A stretch of 64,000 bases of DNA, taken from Macrolepiota albuminosa (taxonomy: Eukaryota > Basidiomycota > Agaricomycetes > Agaricales > Agaricaceae). Within the stretch, counting starts at the first letter, position 1; each line of letters begins with the position of its first letter. The notes beneath the pieces are model-generated. The model ran no database searches and was not told the DNA's origin. It saw only the letters and a program-made list of their open reading frames with translations. The position numbers and the translations under genes were made by a program. Of the stretch, positions 48,698 through 58,826 are shown piece after piece. The stretch covers positions 811,419 through 875,418 of the forward strand of contig JAMWFC010000037.1 of the NCBI GenBank assembly GCA_027475525.1. Direction: 5' to 3'.

Positions 48698-49770
48698 CTC
48701 GGTTGGCGCAAAGTGCCGGCAGTAGAGGATGTGGATGAAGAAGTACAGGCTATGCCTGGGCTGAGCTCAGACCACAATGTGGTAATGATGAGCGAGGAGG
48801 AATATCAAGCCTCCAAGATGGGAGACGAGCGAATACTTGCTCGTGCTGTTTGAGGTGCGAAGCCTCCTGACAGACGGCAGCAAAAGGTGAAGAAGCCTGA
48901 GGAATCAGTGGATATATGTCTGCCTACGTCCTTTCAAGTCAAGTTGGATGACTTGAGGAACAGCAATTGAGAGGCAAAAGCCTCATACTGTGAGGACACA
49001 CGGTCCTTATAAGAGCGACCAGCTCCCCTTCCTGACTATGACTGGGCATATGACCCACAAATGCTGCAGGAATGAAATGAACTGGTGGCAGCCATATGTG
49101 CGCAAAATGCACACCAGCAACAGACGACCGTCACAACAGCATATTGCCAGCCAGCTTTGGACAAAGTGTCCATAGCATATTCACTCGTATGTGAAGGGAT
49201 AAGCCTTGTGGCTTGTAAGGCAGCGGTAGTGGATCCACCACTGAGACTGCATATACCCAATGACAGTGTTAATTGGGTGCTTGCAATGCACAAGCAATAT
49301 GCACCGCAGCCTTGGCCACCATCGGAAATGGTGGAGGTACTTCTCCCAGTACGTCTGAAGGGGAAACAGAAGACGACAAGCCTTTGTGAGGAAGAGATAC
49401 CTCGGTTGTGTCAGCAATGGCAAGAGGAATTTGCTGATATGGCCAATGAAACCAAGGAGAAGCTCCCGCCCTGGCGGGAAGTGAACCAGGAGATTAATCT
49501 CATAGACGAGAGCAAGCAATACAAGTATCACTTGCTGCGCTGCCCACACGCACTCCAGGAGCAATTACACAATAAAACTAATTGCTACTTGAATGCTCAG
49601 TAGTGGTCACCATGCACCACTGCTCAAGCTGCACCATTACTGTGCATCCCGAAGAAGGACGGGACCCTTCAAACAGCTTTTGATGTGCGTCAGCACAATG
49701 ACAATACAATAAAGGATGTAATGCCTTTATCAGATCAGGAGATGATCTGAGAAGACGTGGCTTGGGCAAA
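48698..49770 (+). pseudogene. Start of pol in the left retrotransposon (decayed)
   Basis: After the gag-protease TGA (48695-48697) the same frame continues as VPAVEDVDEEVQAMPGLSSD and EEEYQASKMGDERILARAV-stop. It then follows the right copy through QPALDKVSIAYSLVCEG, EIPRLCQQWQEEFADMANET, the RT entry LLCIPKKDGTLQTAFDVRQH and a stop before EDVAWAK. Beyond 49770 the sequence is unrelated. Confidence 0.75.
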
Positions 49771-49834
49771 AGCGACATAGTACGTATAAAAACTAACAAA
49801 GTCCAACAAAGTTCGAAGCACTACAGGCCGGTGA

Positions 49835-52271
49835 CTACGGATCATACTCGGGAAGGGCAGGATTGCCCAAAGGAAGCAAGTCCCCGTCCTGAATCACATT
49901 ACTCGCTTGCCACTCAAGCGCATCGGTGATATCATCATGGAGCTCGAGCAGGAGGCGCTCGCGGCGCGCTAAGGTGGAGACATGAGGATGCAGGTTGGCA
50001 AGTTCACAACTAGCGACTTCGGTCGCATCCTCGATATGGCGAAGTTGCTGGCAAAGGTTGGCAGAAGGACGGAGGGGAGTAACAGGATAGGAAAACTCGT
50101 TCCCGAGCCAAGGGAAGGCGTCGCCAGAAACTCGCATGGCAGGAGGGGGCATCCAAAAGGGATCAAACTTACTGAGAAATCAGAAAAGGGGAGAAAAGAA
50201 TCTGATAAGGGAGGGGTGTACCCGAACAGTTACAGGTGCACGAGGTGTCCATTCATGATGCTTGTTGCTGGAGGACATAGGTCTGGCGGAGGATAGGTGG
50301 ATCCCGTAGGAAGACAGGTACCTCCAGCAGCGACGATGCTCACCCTGCGGCACCAAAGTTCCTTCAGACTCTGGCGCTGTAGAAGTCTCGCGGCTACTAG
50401 GAAAAGAGGAGAAGCTGTGGGGAGGAGTAAGGGACGGAGTAATAGGAAGGGCAACAGGAGTGTCGCTAGCCACAACCGGCTCGGGAGCAGGAGTAGCGCC
50501 AGCAACAGATATAATGACATCTTCGGCAGAAGGGATATCCACTACAACGGGAACAGGAGTGGGGGACCTACCAGTCAAGGAGTTAGCACGAAAGAAAAAG
50601 AAGTTAAGAAAACACGTACTGGTTACCACTGGGGCCACTCTGACAAGGGTTAGCGGCGATAGGGGGAGTAAGGCGAAGCAGGAGAGTGCGTACTGCCAAC
50701 AGCGCATTGGCATCAACAACGGGCTCAGCTTCATCATCATCCTCTCCCTTGGCATCCCTCTCAGTGTCCTCCCCCTCATTCGAAGATGACTCAGTCGAAG
50801 ACAAAACCACAGGCGTAGCAGGCGCTAGCTCGCGGCGCTTACCAAAACTCTTGCCAGGAGACGCAACAACAGGTTTACGTTTTGAAGGAACGGGACGACA
50901 AGGAGAGCGAGCAAAGGGTGCCGCCATGGTGGTACCATCCTGGGTAGTTGGCAGCACCAGGCTGGCTGCGCTAATCACTGTGGGCCGGTGAGTAGCCGCC
51001 AGATCACGCTGCTGCAGCACAAAGTCCCGGGCGTTACAAACCAATACTGCGTGCTCATAGTTCCTTTGCATGATGGCGTCCCTACCATGTTCACGAGTAC
51101 AAATCCTGTTGAAGGCGCAGCCTTGTTTCAACGCATCGCACCAATAGCAAGGCAGAGAGGCAGTAGGGAACCAGCAGCCCTCAGGATCGTTCTCAGACCA
51201 ACATTTGTCACACTAAGAAAGAAGTTAGTGACATCATCAACCTATTAAAGGGCAAACCAGTACTTACCGCGCCAATCTTTGCCCTAAATGCGCAACGTTC
51301 CAAGGGCGCAACTGTAACCTTCTTCTTGGCGCCCAGTACTTGGACACCAGCTAGGATGCCGGTATCAATAACGGTAGTATCACGGCGAAGACACAACAGG
51401 TCACAAAGCTCCGCATCGGTGAACATGGTCTGGTTAGGCACCTATCGACATTAAAAGTTAGGCGCTAAAGTCTAGTGACGACGGACAAAGCACTTACGAC
51501 ATACAAAGGGGCAACGTGAGCAGGGAGATTGATCTGGAAGGGGAGAAGTCAGAAAAATGGAATAAGAAAGATAGGGGAGGGACACACGGTACGTTTGGGA
51601 GAACTAGCACGAGCAGGGGGCGCTCGTTCAATAACAATGGCAAAATTATGCGGAGGACCATGGGAAGTTGGACATGTTGGGCCGGTTTATGGTTCGCTAC
51701 AAGAAACGGCAATACGTTTGATGGCCAAATGGGGAGGGGCAGTACGAACGGAAGAAGCAGCGCTTGGGGCAGGGCGAGTGGAAGAAGCAGCGCCACAAAA
51801 AGGGCTGCCAAGAACGGAAGGAGGCAGAACAGAAGTCAAAGAAGGAGGGGCGGTAGGAACAGAAGGGACAGTGGAGGCCAATGGGGCAGTAGGAAGACTA
51901 GCGATGGTGGGAGACGTAGCAACCGACTACTCAAGGTTAAACATTGGGAAGTTGGGGGAAGAAAAGGAAGGACTTACTTCGCTGACCTCGGTACTAGCCA
52001 ACAGCACATCAATCTCGTCGGATAAGGAGGGCGCCTAGTATGGGTGCTGAACCTTAGCGCCACAAGCTCACAATCAAACTTAGAAACTTACAAAAAGGTC
52101 CGCGAAGGGGTGCAGCCAATCAGCACCTTTGTACTCACGGTACCGAGCCATGCACCACTCACGAACCTCAACGCCCTGCGCCCAGGAACTGTCAGAGCCG
52201 TAAACCACGAGCCAGCACTGATAGAGTTGCATAATGCCAGGGACAGTTTGTGGCGCATCGGCGGGACCGAC
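49835..52271 (-). pseudogene. Cys-rich repeat-family gene, 5' end cut by an LTR
   Basis: Several minus-strand exons can be read. At 52271-about 52095: GIMQLYQCWLVVYGSDSSWA and REWCMARYREYKGADWLHPF. A Pro/Ala/Ser-rich stretch follows (51880-51690). At 51441-51270: TMFTDAELCDLLCLRRDTTV and LERCAFRAKIGA. An intron ends in CTTAG, then CDKCWSENDPEGCWF and CYWCDALKQGCAF (about 51217-51120). Next comes an acidic Ser/Glu tract (SSTESSSNEGEDTERD), and the final exon ends LPLGNPALPEYDP at 49835. The CxxC...C...CxxC...C block looks zinc-binding. Similar dispersed genes occur near transposons in mushrooms, as far as I recall, but the function is unknown. Its first exon abuts the LTR directly, so the gene is 5'-truncated. 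Confidence 0.5.
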
Positions 52272-52508
52272 TGTAACGAAGTTACAGAGATTGTGAGAGC
52301 TTAGGTTCACACTGCACAGAATCAGACCAGTCCGGTCTATTGACTATGTAGTATCAACACAAAATAAGCTGCTTTGTAAGCAGCTGGTAAACTAATTTAT
52401 ATAATAATGTAAATTAATATTATATTATAATAAATATAATATAATAGTATCTACTGTAAGATAAGTAAAGCTATGTGGCCAACGCCACATAGTGGACTAC
52501 GCTACACA
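52272..52508 (-). repeat. 3' LTR of the right retrotransposon
   Basis: The 237-bp LTR reads TGTGTAGCG...CGTTACA on the minus strand, with TGT/ACA ends. A purine-rich GGGGGG tract at 52509-52514 lies immediately upstream in element orientation, as expected for a polypurine tract. The stop of the last element ORF is only 43 bp further upstream. It matches the left LTR in inverted orientation. Confidence 0.78.
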
Positions 52509-52551
52509 CCCCCCAATCAGACCGAGCTACGGTCTTGAGATAATACAACGG

Positions 52552-54075
52552 TCATGCTGTCGGTAAGTCAGGGACGGGGGCAATGGGAGAGCCCCCAGGC
52601 TCCCGGAATGGATCGGCAGTCGCGTCGTCCATGTCGTAGTCGAGGAGTTCATCCTCGGGTGCGGGCGCGTAGGAAGTACCCGAAGGCCCTGCTACTGGCA
52701 GGGAATCGTCATAGTCCCGGAGGGGGGACAGTGTGAGATTGGGGTCAATGGTCGACCCCAGGACAGGTGGTTGGGGATCAGGCAGATCCCCGGTGTCGGA
52801 CGGGTACTGGCGCATCCAGATTTCGCGGGCATGAATGTCTTGCCCGATGGAGAGGTACATCCCCTTGGCGAGCGCGTCGTCGTATGCACAATGACTGTCC
52901 TGCTGCTGGAGCATCAGGCGTTGGCGGTCGCCAATGGTGGCCTCGCGCCACCCATCCCACTGCGGGATGGACTGGGGTGTACCATAGTGGTCGAGGCGTT
53001 GTAGCCTCTCGTCGTCGATAGCAGCCGCCTCGTTGTAGAGCCGGCTGTCGCTGAAGAATAGATGGGCCAAGTAGGTGACCCCATAAGTGTACGCGTGGTC
53101 AGCCCAGCTGACCGGAATTTGATTGTGAAGAAGGACGCGTAACGCGTCCGAAGTGGTGAATACGGAAGCTGACGCTTCCGGGATGTCCACAGCCCGAACT
53201 TCGAAGGTAGGGTCGTCGGCGTGGAGAGGCTCAAAGGCTTGCCCTGTGGCCACCTCGTACTCAGCCACGGCCTCTTTGTAGAGGCCTGGCCTGGCGAAGA
53301 CGTAGGCCAGGTACTTGTATACCGTGGCCTTGGAGGGGCAGCTGGCGCTGAGGGCGCGTACAAGCGCAAACCCAAAGAGGCTGCGCCAATGAATGCGCAT
53401 GGCTCGGTCCATGGCCAGACCGGTCCACACGTTGGACGTTCCAGGGCGTCCATAGAGGAGGGCATATGAGCCCAGGTAGTCCAAAGCAAATGGTTGCTTT
53501 GGATCAGGGGGGGTAAGGCCAACAAAGGCGATTTTCCCTCCCTCTTTGCGGCGATAGAGCCGCGACGGCACAATCATTTGCGGGACGTTCTCCCACTCCT
53601 CTGGACTCGCGAAGGGTACTGCAATAGTCCTATACTCGACCTCGTCGAGTAAATGAGACATAGCTCTGTCTCGGGCCGTAGGGTGGCAGTTGAGTGCCAC
53701 CCGCTTGAATTCGTTGAGCAAGAGGTAGCCCAACTGACGCTGACAAAGCGGCGTAAACTGGTTGTTAACCAGTGCGTGAAGTCTGCGGACTTCTCGAGGA
53801 CTGCGGGGAAACCCGCGAGGTGCAACTTGGTACACCTTACTGTTGTGGGGCGTCGCGGCGGCGTTGCCCTGTTTATCGTCCTTGAAGGACCTGGCTGCGC
53901 GGGCTTCTTGCCCGACGAAGATGGTATTGGTCATTGGCGACCAATAGAATTGGGGAGCCAACCCCGCGCCAAAAAATGAGTTCTGGCACTCAATAGTGTG
54001 ATCATGGTAGATCACCACACCGAGCGCTGATAACGCCAACTGTGGTTGGGTGCGCTGGACGTATATGCAGTACAA
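52552..54075 (-). CDS. Retrotransposon-borne unknown ORF, 507 residues (3'-most)
   Basis: A single uninterrupted frame lies between the chromodomain and the 3' LTR, in the position of env in retroviruses. Segments include LALSALGVVIYHDHTIECQN, RFPRSPREVRRL-like basic stretches, FALDYLGSYALLYGRPGTSN, TVYKYLAYVFARPGLYKEAV and an acidic, Pro-rich tail (DEELLDYDMDDATADP-like). There is no signal peptide and no convincing transmembrane helix, so it is not an ordinary envelope protein. I do not recognise a domain. It could be an acquired host gene or an element-specific accessory protein. Confidence 0.65.
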   Translation of the reverse strand: MYCIYVQRTQPQLALSALGVVIYHDHTIECQNSFFGAGLAPQFYWSPMTNTIFVGQEARAARSFKDDKQGNAAATPHNSKVYQVAPRGFPRSPREVRRLHALVNNQFTPLCQRQLGYLLLNEFKRVALNCHPTARDRAMSHLLDEVEYRTIAVPFASPEEWENVPQMIVPSRLYRRKEGGKIAFVGLTPPDPKQPFALDYLGSYALLYGRPGTSNVWTGLAMDRAMRIHWRSLFGFALVRALSASCPSKATVYKYLAYVFARPGLYKEAVAEYEVATGQAFEPLHADDPTFEVRAVDIPEASASVFTTSDALRVLLHNQIPVSWADHAYTYGVTYLAHLFFSDSRLYNEAAAIDDERLQRLDHYGTPQSIPQWDGWREATIGDRQRLMLQQQDSHCAYDDALAKGMYLSIGQDIHAREIWMRQYPSDTGDLPDPQPPVLGSTIDPNLTLSPLRDYDDSLPVAGPSGTSYAPAPEDELLDYDMDDATADPFREPGGSPIAPVPDLPTA

Positions 54076-55185
54076 CGCCGTCTCCAGCGCTTGGCGTACG
54101 TAGTTGTGAGGAGTCCTGACAGGGTCCCGGTGTGCTCGAGTGGAGGTAGTAAAACGATGCGCTAGATTGTAGCGCTTCGGGGGCTACCTGGCAGACGGTT
54201 AGTGTCGTGGTTTAGGCAAAGATATTGGAGAAAAGACGAGTAGCGCAGCGTATTGTGCCCGTAAGTGGCACCGTAAACAATGAAGACGAGATAGACGGAG
54301 CTAGCGCCCGACTTAGTGACGAAGTCGGAGGAGGCTAGCGCGAGTTGAACGCTAAGTGTAACTGTGTGTTCGAGGGGTTACGATTCGTTGTTATATACAT
54401 GAAAAGTAGCTATTTTATATACAGTGCGCTACCGTGTTTGCCAAGATACAAGTCCATCTGCGGCGCTACCTCCTAGCGCCTCTCCTCGTGGTTTACTCTA
54501 ACGGCAACCTGTCAACGGCGACCTTGTGCACATGGCTGACGGCGACCAACGGCGTTATGACCCACGGCGACCTGCGGTGACTCTATATTGACTTAGAGTT
54601 GTACGAGTCTGTTCACTTTTCTATAACTCCGATTGGCCAGGCCGTTCCGGGGTATGGTCGGAAAATCCTCGACAGACACCGTGAGCGCTAATGTCAGCGC
54701 TACTCATTGTATTAGTTCCTGTCCGGTCCAGATGTCGGATTTAAGTATATCCAGTGCCGCCGTCATTGATCCCTTTAGACTTCTGATTGAAGTGCCTCGT
54801 CCAATGGCGGCGCCTGCTGCTGGCTCCTTCTGGAAGTGATCGGGGTTTAGTTATAGTCCTCTCCCGCCGTTGTGTTAGCGCTATACGTTATGAGCCTCCT
54901 TCGTCCTTGGGCTAGGTGAAAGGAGTGCGCTGTAGGCCTGGTAGCTAGGGGTTAGGATAAGTTTCCACATCCTGTAGTAATTTGCCAGAGCTAGAGCTGC
55001 TCTATATTCCCAACTGGTCGCTAGAGTCCTGAATACGTCAAGTGTCGGTTGACCTATAATGTCCCTTGATGCGCTCAGTCCGAGTAGAAGCCTATCAGCG
55101 CATCAGGAATGCGCCCGGTTTCGTCCTCCAGGAGGGCGGCCCCTCGTTTGGCACTGTTCTGCGCCCGATGCTCCATCTTGGCTCG
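54076..55185. other. Spacer between the two accessory ORFs of the retrotransposon
   Basis: This 1.1-kb spacer has only short frames. The part at 54350-54440 is AT-richer and lies a few hundred bases upstream of the 507-residue ORF, so it could hold an internal promoter. No LTR-like sequence was seen. Confidence 0.35.
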
Positions 55186-56865
55186 TCAATTGCTGTTGCG
55201 CCGTTCGCGTGCCATACGTTGTGCCGCCGTCTCGTGCGGCACTGGGGATTCCATACAAGCCTCTTCAGGCTCCTCATACCAATCGTCGTCGGAGGGAGGA
55301 GAAGGCAGCCTCTCCAGCTCCGACTTCTCAGATCGTGGGTCCATTGCCCACACACACCGCGGGAGTCGGGCTGGCAGGCCCTCTATCAGTATAGCGGGTA
55401 AAAAGGGGATGTTAGCCCCTGGGGCCCCTTTTGGGGCATCCTCGGGGAAGTGCACGTTGACGTAGGCGCGCCCTTCCGGTTGCTTACCCCGACGATCCTT
55501 TCGGGGTTGTGAGGCCTTGGCCTCAATGGGGCGTGTGCTCACGCCCCTGGAACTCTGCTCCCCAGAGTACGTGGTGGATACCATGGATACTGGTCGCGAA
55601 GACGCGACCTCAGACGCGCCGCTGGCGAGGCGCTGGATAAGCCGGGGGGCGGCTGGAGCAGGAACATCTTCATAGGGGAGGATGTCCCGTCCTAGACCGG
55701 CCTCCCGGCCAGGGGCAGCAACGCTCGACTTAATCGAGCGGGAGGGCGCGTCCTCCACTCCTTGCCGACGCGCCCTTTTGCTGGAGTCGGTGTCCCGACT
55801 CGGGGGTGTAGTCTGCCGCTTACGAGCGGCCGAAATGGCAAGGAGATCAGTTTTGCGCTGAGCGTGCATATGATCCATGTCGTCCATCATCCGGCAGATG
55901 AGGACGACTGCCTCCGCATCGCGGAGGAATGATGACTCTGCAGGTACATCGTACCCGTTATCTCCCAGACGTTGGAGAAGGGTAGCCAGGACTAAGTCCT
56001 GGCTGTGAGTGGGCTCGACAGCCCGTGCTTTTCCTTTGTCGCGTCGAGGACGCGACTCTTCTTCCGAGCTGGGCTCAGATTGGTGCGGCATTTCCAGCCG
56101 CTGTAGCAAGGAGAGCTTGGCCAAGCTCTCTGTCGGCGCATCAGCCAATGAACTGATGCTCCGTTCTGTATTGAGAGTTTCTGTACTCTCGATGGCCGCG
56201 GTGGCCTGCCTGAGGGATGCTTTGCGTCCCTCTAGATTGTCAATTGGTGCTGTGGTCGACAGGGAAATCGACCGGCCTCCCTTGGCTTGCGACTCATGCG
56301 AGTCGCTGTACTGGGGCATTGCGCCCCAAGCCCCCATCCAAGCCGGGGGGTACGGCATCATTACGGGCACACCACCCATCCCAGGGTAGTGCGCCGGGGC
56401 GGTAAACTGGAGAAAAGGATGTGTCCCCAGTTGCCCTGTTGCCGGTACAGGGGCAAGCTGCCTCCATGCCGACGCTGCTTGGGGGCTGACTAGCCCTCCG
56501 TAGGCCTGTTGCTGGAATTGGCCCTCGGTGTGATGTGGCGCATAAGCGCCCGGTGCTGGTTGTTGGGGCTGATAGCCGCCCACAGGTGCGTTCTGGGGCA
56601 TGAAGTTGCCCTGCATGGTTTGAAGTGGCGGATAGCCACTGATCACCGGCTGCTGCGGCAGGTAGCCCGCCGCTGGTGGTTGCTGCTGCTGTGGGAAGCC
56701 CACAGCTGGTTGCGATTGTCCCCACTGGGGTGCATTTTGGGTCAGCGGGGGAGCCATCTGCCCCCCCCCTTCAGCCGACGGTAAGACTGACGGCGTACTC
56801 TCAAACTGCTGCTGCTGTAGCTGCTGCTGCTGCTGGTCACTCAAGTCCACAGGCATGCTGTCCAT
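55186..56865 (-). CDS. Retrotransposon-borne unknown ORF, 559 residues
   Basis: A long open frame starts 103 bp after the pol stop. The N-terminal 190 residues are Gln/Pro/Gly-rich and disordered (QQQQQLQQQQF, GYPPLQTMQGNFMPQ). A middle region has LATLLQRLGDNGYDVPAESS and AVVLICRMMDDMDHMHAQRK, likely helical. A basic stretch follows (ARKRQTTPPSRDTDSSKRAR), then an acidic C-terminus (SPPSDDDWYEEPEEACMES). The layout resembles a Gag-like or regulatory protein rather than an enzyme. No known domain is recognised. Confidence 0.62.
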   Translation of the reverse strand: MDSMPVDLSDQQQQQLQQQQFESTPSVLPSAEGGGQMAPPLTQNAPQWGQSQPAVGFPQQQQPPAAGYLPQQPVISGYPPLQTMQGNFMPQNAPVGGYQPQQPAPGAYAPHHTEGQFQQQAYGGLVSPQAASAWRQLAPVPATGQLGTHPFLQFTAPAHYPGMGGVPVMMPYPPAWMGAWGAMPQYSDSHESQAKGGRSISLSTTAPIDNLEGRKASLRQATAAIESTETLNTERSISSLADAPTESLAKLSLLQRLEMPHQSEPSSEEESRPRRDKGKARAVEPTHSQDLVLATLLQRLGDNGYDVPAESSFLRDAEAVVLICRMMDDMDHMHAQRKTDLLAISAARKRQTTPPSRDTDSSKRARRQGVEDAPSRSIKSSVAAPGREAGLGRDILPYEDVPAPAAPRLIQRLASGASEVASSRPVSMVSTTYSGEQSSRGVSTRPIEAKASQPRKDRRGKQPEGRAYVNVHFPEDAPKGAPGANIPFLPAILIEGLPARLPRCVWAMDPRSEKSELERLPSPPSDDDWYEEPEEACMESPVPHETAAQRMARERRNSN

Positions 56866-56967
56866 GGTTGGGGAAAAAAGCGAAAAAGAAATTTCGCCTT
56901 TTAAGACGTGTTTCAGCCACAGCTGCTGACCAACTCAGCCAAGCCGCAATCGGCACTGCTGATCAAA

Positions 56968-58732
56968 TTAAGCGCCGGCACGTTTACTTAATTGATGTGG
57001 GCGCTTAATGCCCTTCAACTCCAAATAACGGTCAAGTGCCGCTAGCTTGGAGCAATGGGAGTGTGGCTCCCATGTTGTGTCCCCCAGGGACCATCGTACT
57101 TCAAACTCGAGCGTGTTACGCTCAGTCCACCGGTGCCCAATTATGCACTCGACGAACCATTTGTCATCGTCTCGAGCCCCAAAATCATAGGGGCCCGGGG
57201 TTGCCCTGTTAGGGAACAGCGCATCGTCAGATGCGCTGTATCATCGTCTCGAGCCCCAAAATCATAGGGGCCCGGGGTTGCCCTGTTAGGGAACAGCGCA
57301 TCGTCAGATGCGCTGTAAGGTCACAACAGCGACACATGAAACTTAGGAACGATGCATCGTTCCTGTAATGCCAGAGGCAGCTCCAACACGTAGTTGGAGG
57401 TACTTGGCTCTGCGTCTAGGACGCGGTATGGGCCTACCCATTTCGGGCAGAGTTTACTCACCCGTCCCTTTGGGAGCTTCAGATTACGCGTTGATAGGTA
57501 GACCAACGCTCCTACTGCTATTGGCGGGTCCGCTCGCCTACGGTGATTGGCGTTTTTTGCCTGGAAGACTCGTGCCTCTATGATGGCGTCATGCGCTGCC
57601 GCGATGTTCTCCAGGGCCTGCCTGGCGAACTCGACAACTCCACGGTGAGCCACCATATCAGCACGAACTTCATGCAGCATGGAGGGCAAGTACCCTCCGT
57701 TGAGTTCAAAGGGCGCATACCCTGTGGTATCCGAGATACTCGCGTTAATCGCGAACTCGGTGAGTGGACACCAGTCCACCCAGTCCCGTTGGTCAGGGCG
57801 AACAACTGCCCTCAAAATCTGACCTATACTGCGGTTAGCCCGCTCTGTCTGCCCATCCGTTTGAGGATGGAAGGACGTCGACATGAGGAGTCGCACTCCT
57901 AGCAGTTTGTGGAGTTCTCTCCACCATTGAGACGTGAACTTCGAGTCACGATCGCTCACAATGGTGCTAGGCAGCCCATGCAGCCTAACGATCTTCTCCA
58001 CCATTGAGACGTGAACTTCGAGTCACGATCGCTCACAATGGTGCTAGGCAGCCCATGCAGCCTAACGATCTCCTCAGGTAGATCCACGACAGCTCCTTAG
58101 CCGTCAGCGTAGTTCGCACCGGTATGAGGTGCACCATGCTCGTCATGCGGCATATGACTACCCAGAGGTAATCGAACCCTCTGGACTCGGGAAAGGGACC
58201 TACGAAGTCCATTCCGATTGAGTCCCAGGGTTTCACCGGCACAGGTAGCTGGTGTAGCTTCCCGGGAGGGGATCCAGGGGGCAACTTTGCCCTCTGACAC
58301 GCTGCGCATGACGCGCAAAACTTAGTCACTTCTTGGGCCATACGTGGCCACCAGGGGGCAACTTTGCCCTCTGACACGCTGCGCATGACGCGCAAAACTT
58401 AGTCACTTCTTGGGCCATACGTGGCCACAATACCATCTCCGGATGTAGCCCAGCGTCCAGGCGGCACCAAAGTGCCCCACCAGGGCATGGGCCTGGTCCA
58501 AGACCCGCGTAACAATGGTACGCGTACGGGGGAGGCATACCACTGCCACCCCTTGACGGTTCTCCGTCGTGATGAGTCCACCAGGCTCATGCCTGAACCG
58601 AGGATGGTCGTCAGGATTGGCGATTATCTCGGCAAAGAGAGGATCATCGCCATAGTCCTGCACCACCTCCTGCCGGAAGTCGTCATTGACCAGGCTAGGA
58701 GGCTGGGATGAAGGCAATTCGCCTTCGAGCAT
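56968..58732 (-). CDS. Integrase with C-terminal chromodomain (pol, right copy)
   Basis: The zinc-binding HHCC part is [20 protein letters not shown] with [11 protein letters not shown] (about 58480-58310). The core DDE has [31 protein letters not shown] and [20 protein letters not shown]. The GPY-like segment is [20 protein letters not shown], then VPKFHVSLL. After the 77-bp duplication at 57164 the frame continues into a chromodomain: [36 protein letters not shown] and [13 protein letters not shown], with stop at 56970-56968. The chromodomain marks the element as a chromovirus and probably targets insertion to marked chromatin. Three duplications interrupt the frame as read. Confidence 0.85.
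57164..57317. repeat. 77-bp exact tandem duplication 19
   Basis: Copies begin at 57164 and 57241; between integrase and chromodomain. Confidence 0.95.
57918..58071. repeat. 77-bp exact tandem duplication 20
   Basis: Copies begin at 57918 and 57995; integrase core. Confidence 0.95.
58275..58428. repeat. 77-bp exact tandem duplication 21
   Basis: Copies begin at about 58275 and 58352; integrase zinc region. Confidence 0.95.
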
Positions 58733-58826
58733 CTCCGCAAGTGTAACGGCCGGAAGTCGTCATTGACCAGGCTAGGAGGCTGGGATGAAGGCAATTCGCC
58801 TTCGAGCATCTCCGCAAGTGTAACGG
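58673..58826. repeat. 77-bp exact tandem duplication 22
   Basis: Copies begin at 58673 and 58750; between RNase H and integrase. Confidence 0.95.

Larger units (their letters stand above)
44548..49770 (+). mobile_element. Chromoviral Ty3/gypsy retrotransposon, left copy, truncated and decayed
   Basis: It starts with an LTR (44548-44783), continues through gag and protease and stops within the start of reverse transcriptase. Homology to the right copy ends at about 49770, after the equivalent of EDVARAK. Integrase, chromodomain and 3' LTR are missing. Many stops arise by C-to-T or G-to-A changes, mostly at former CpG sites. A 472-bp mitochondrial-like piece interrupts gag at 47596-48067. Confidence 0.85.

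Noticed and set aside
44548..52508. An 8-kb DNA transposon with 240-bp terminal inverted repeats
   Set aside because: Each repeat has LTR-like TGT/ACA ends. The right one has a polypurine tract and closes a minus-strand gag-pol element. The left one heads a plus-strand gag. No transposase or matching target duplication was seen.
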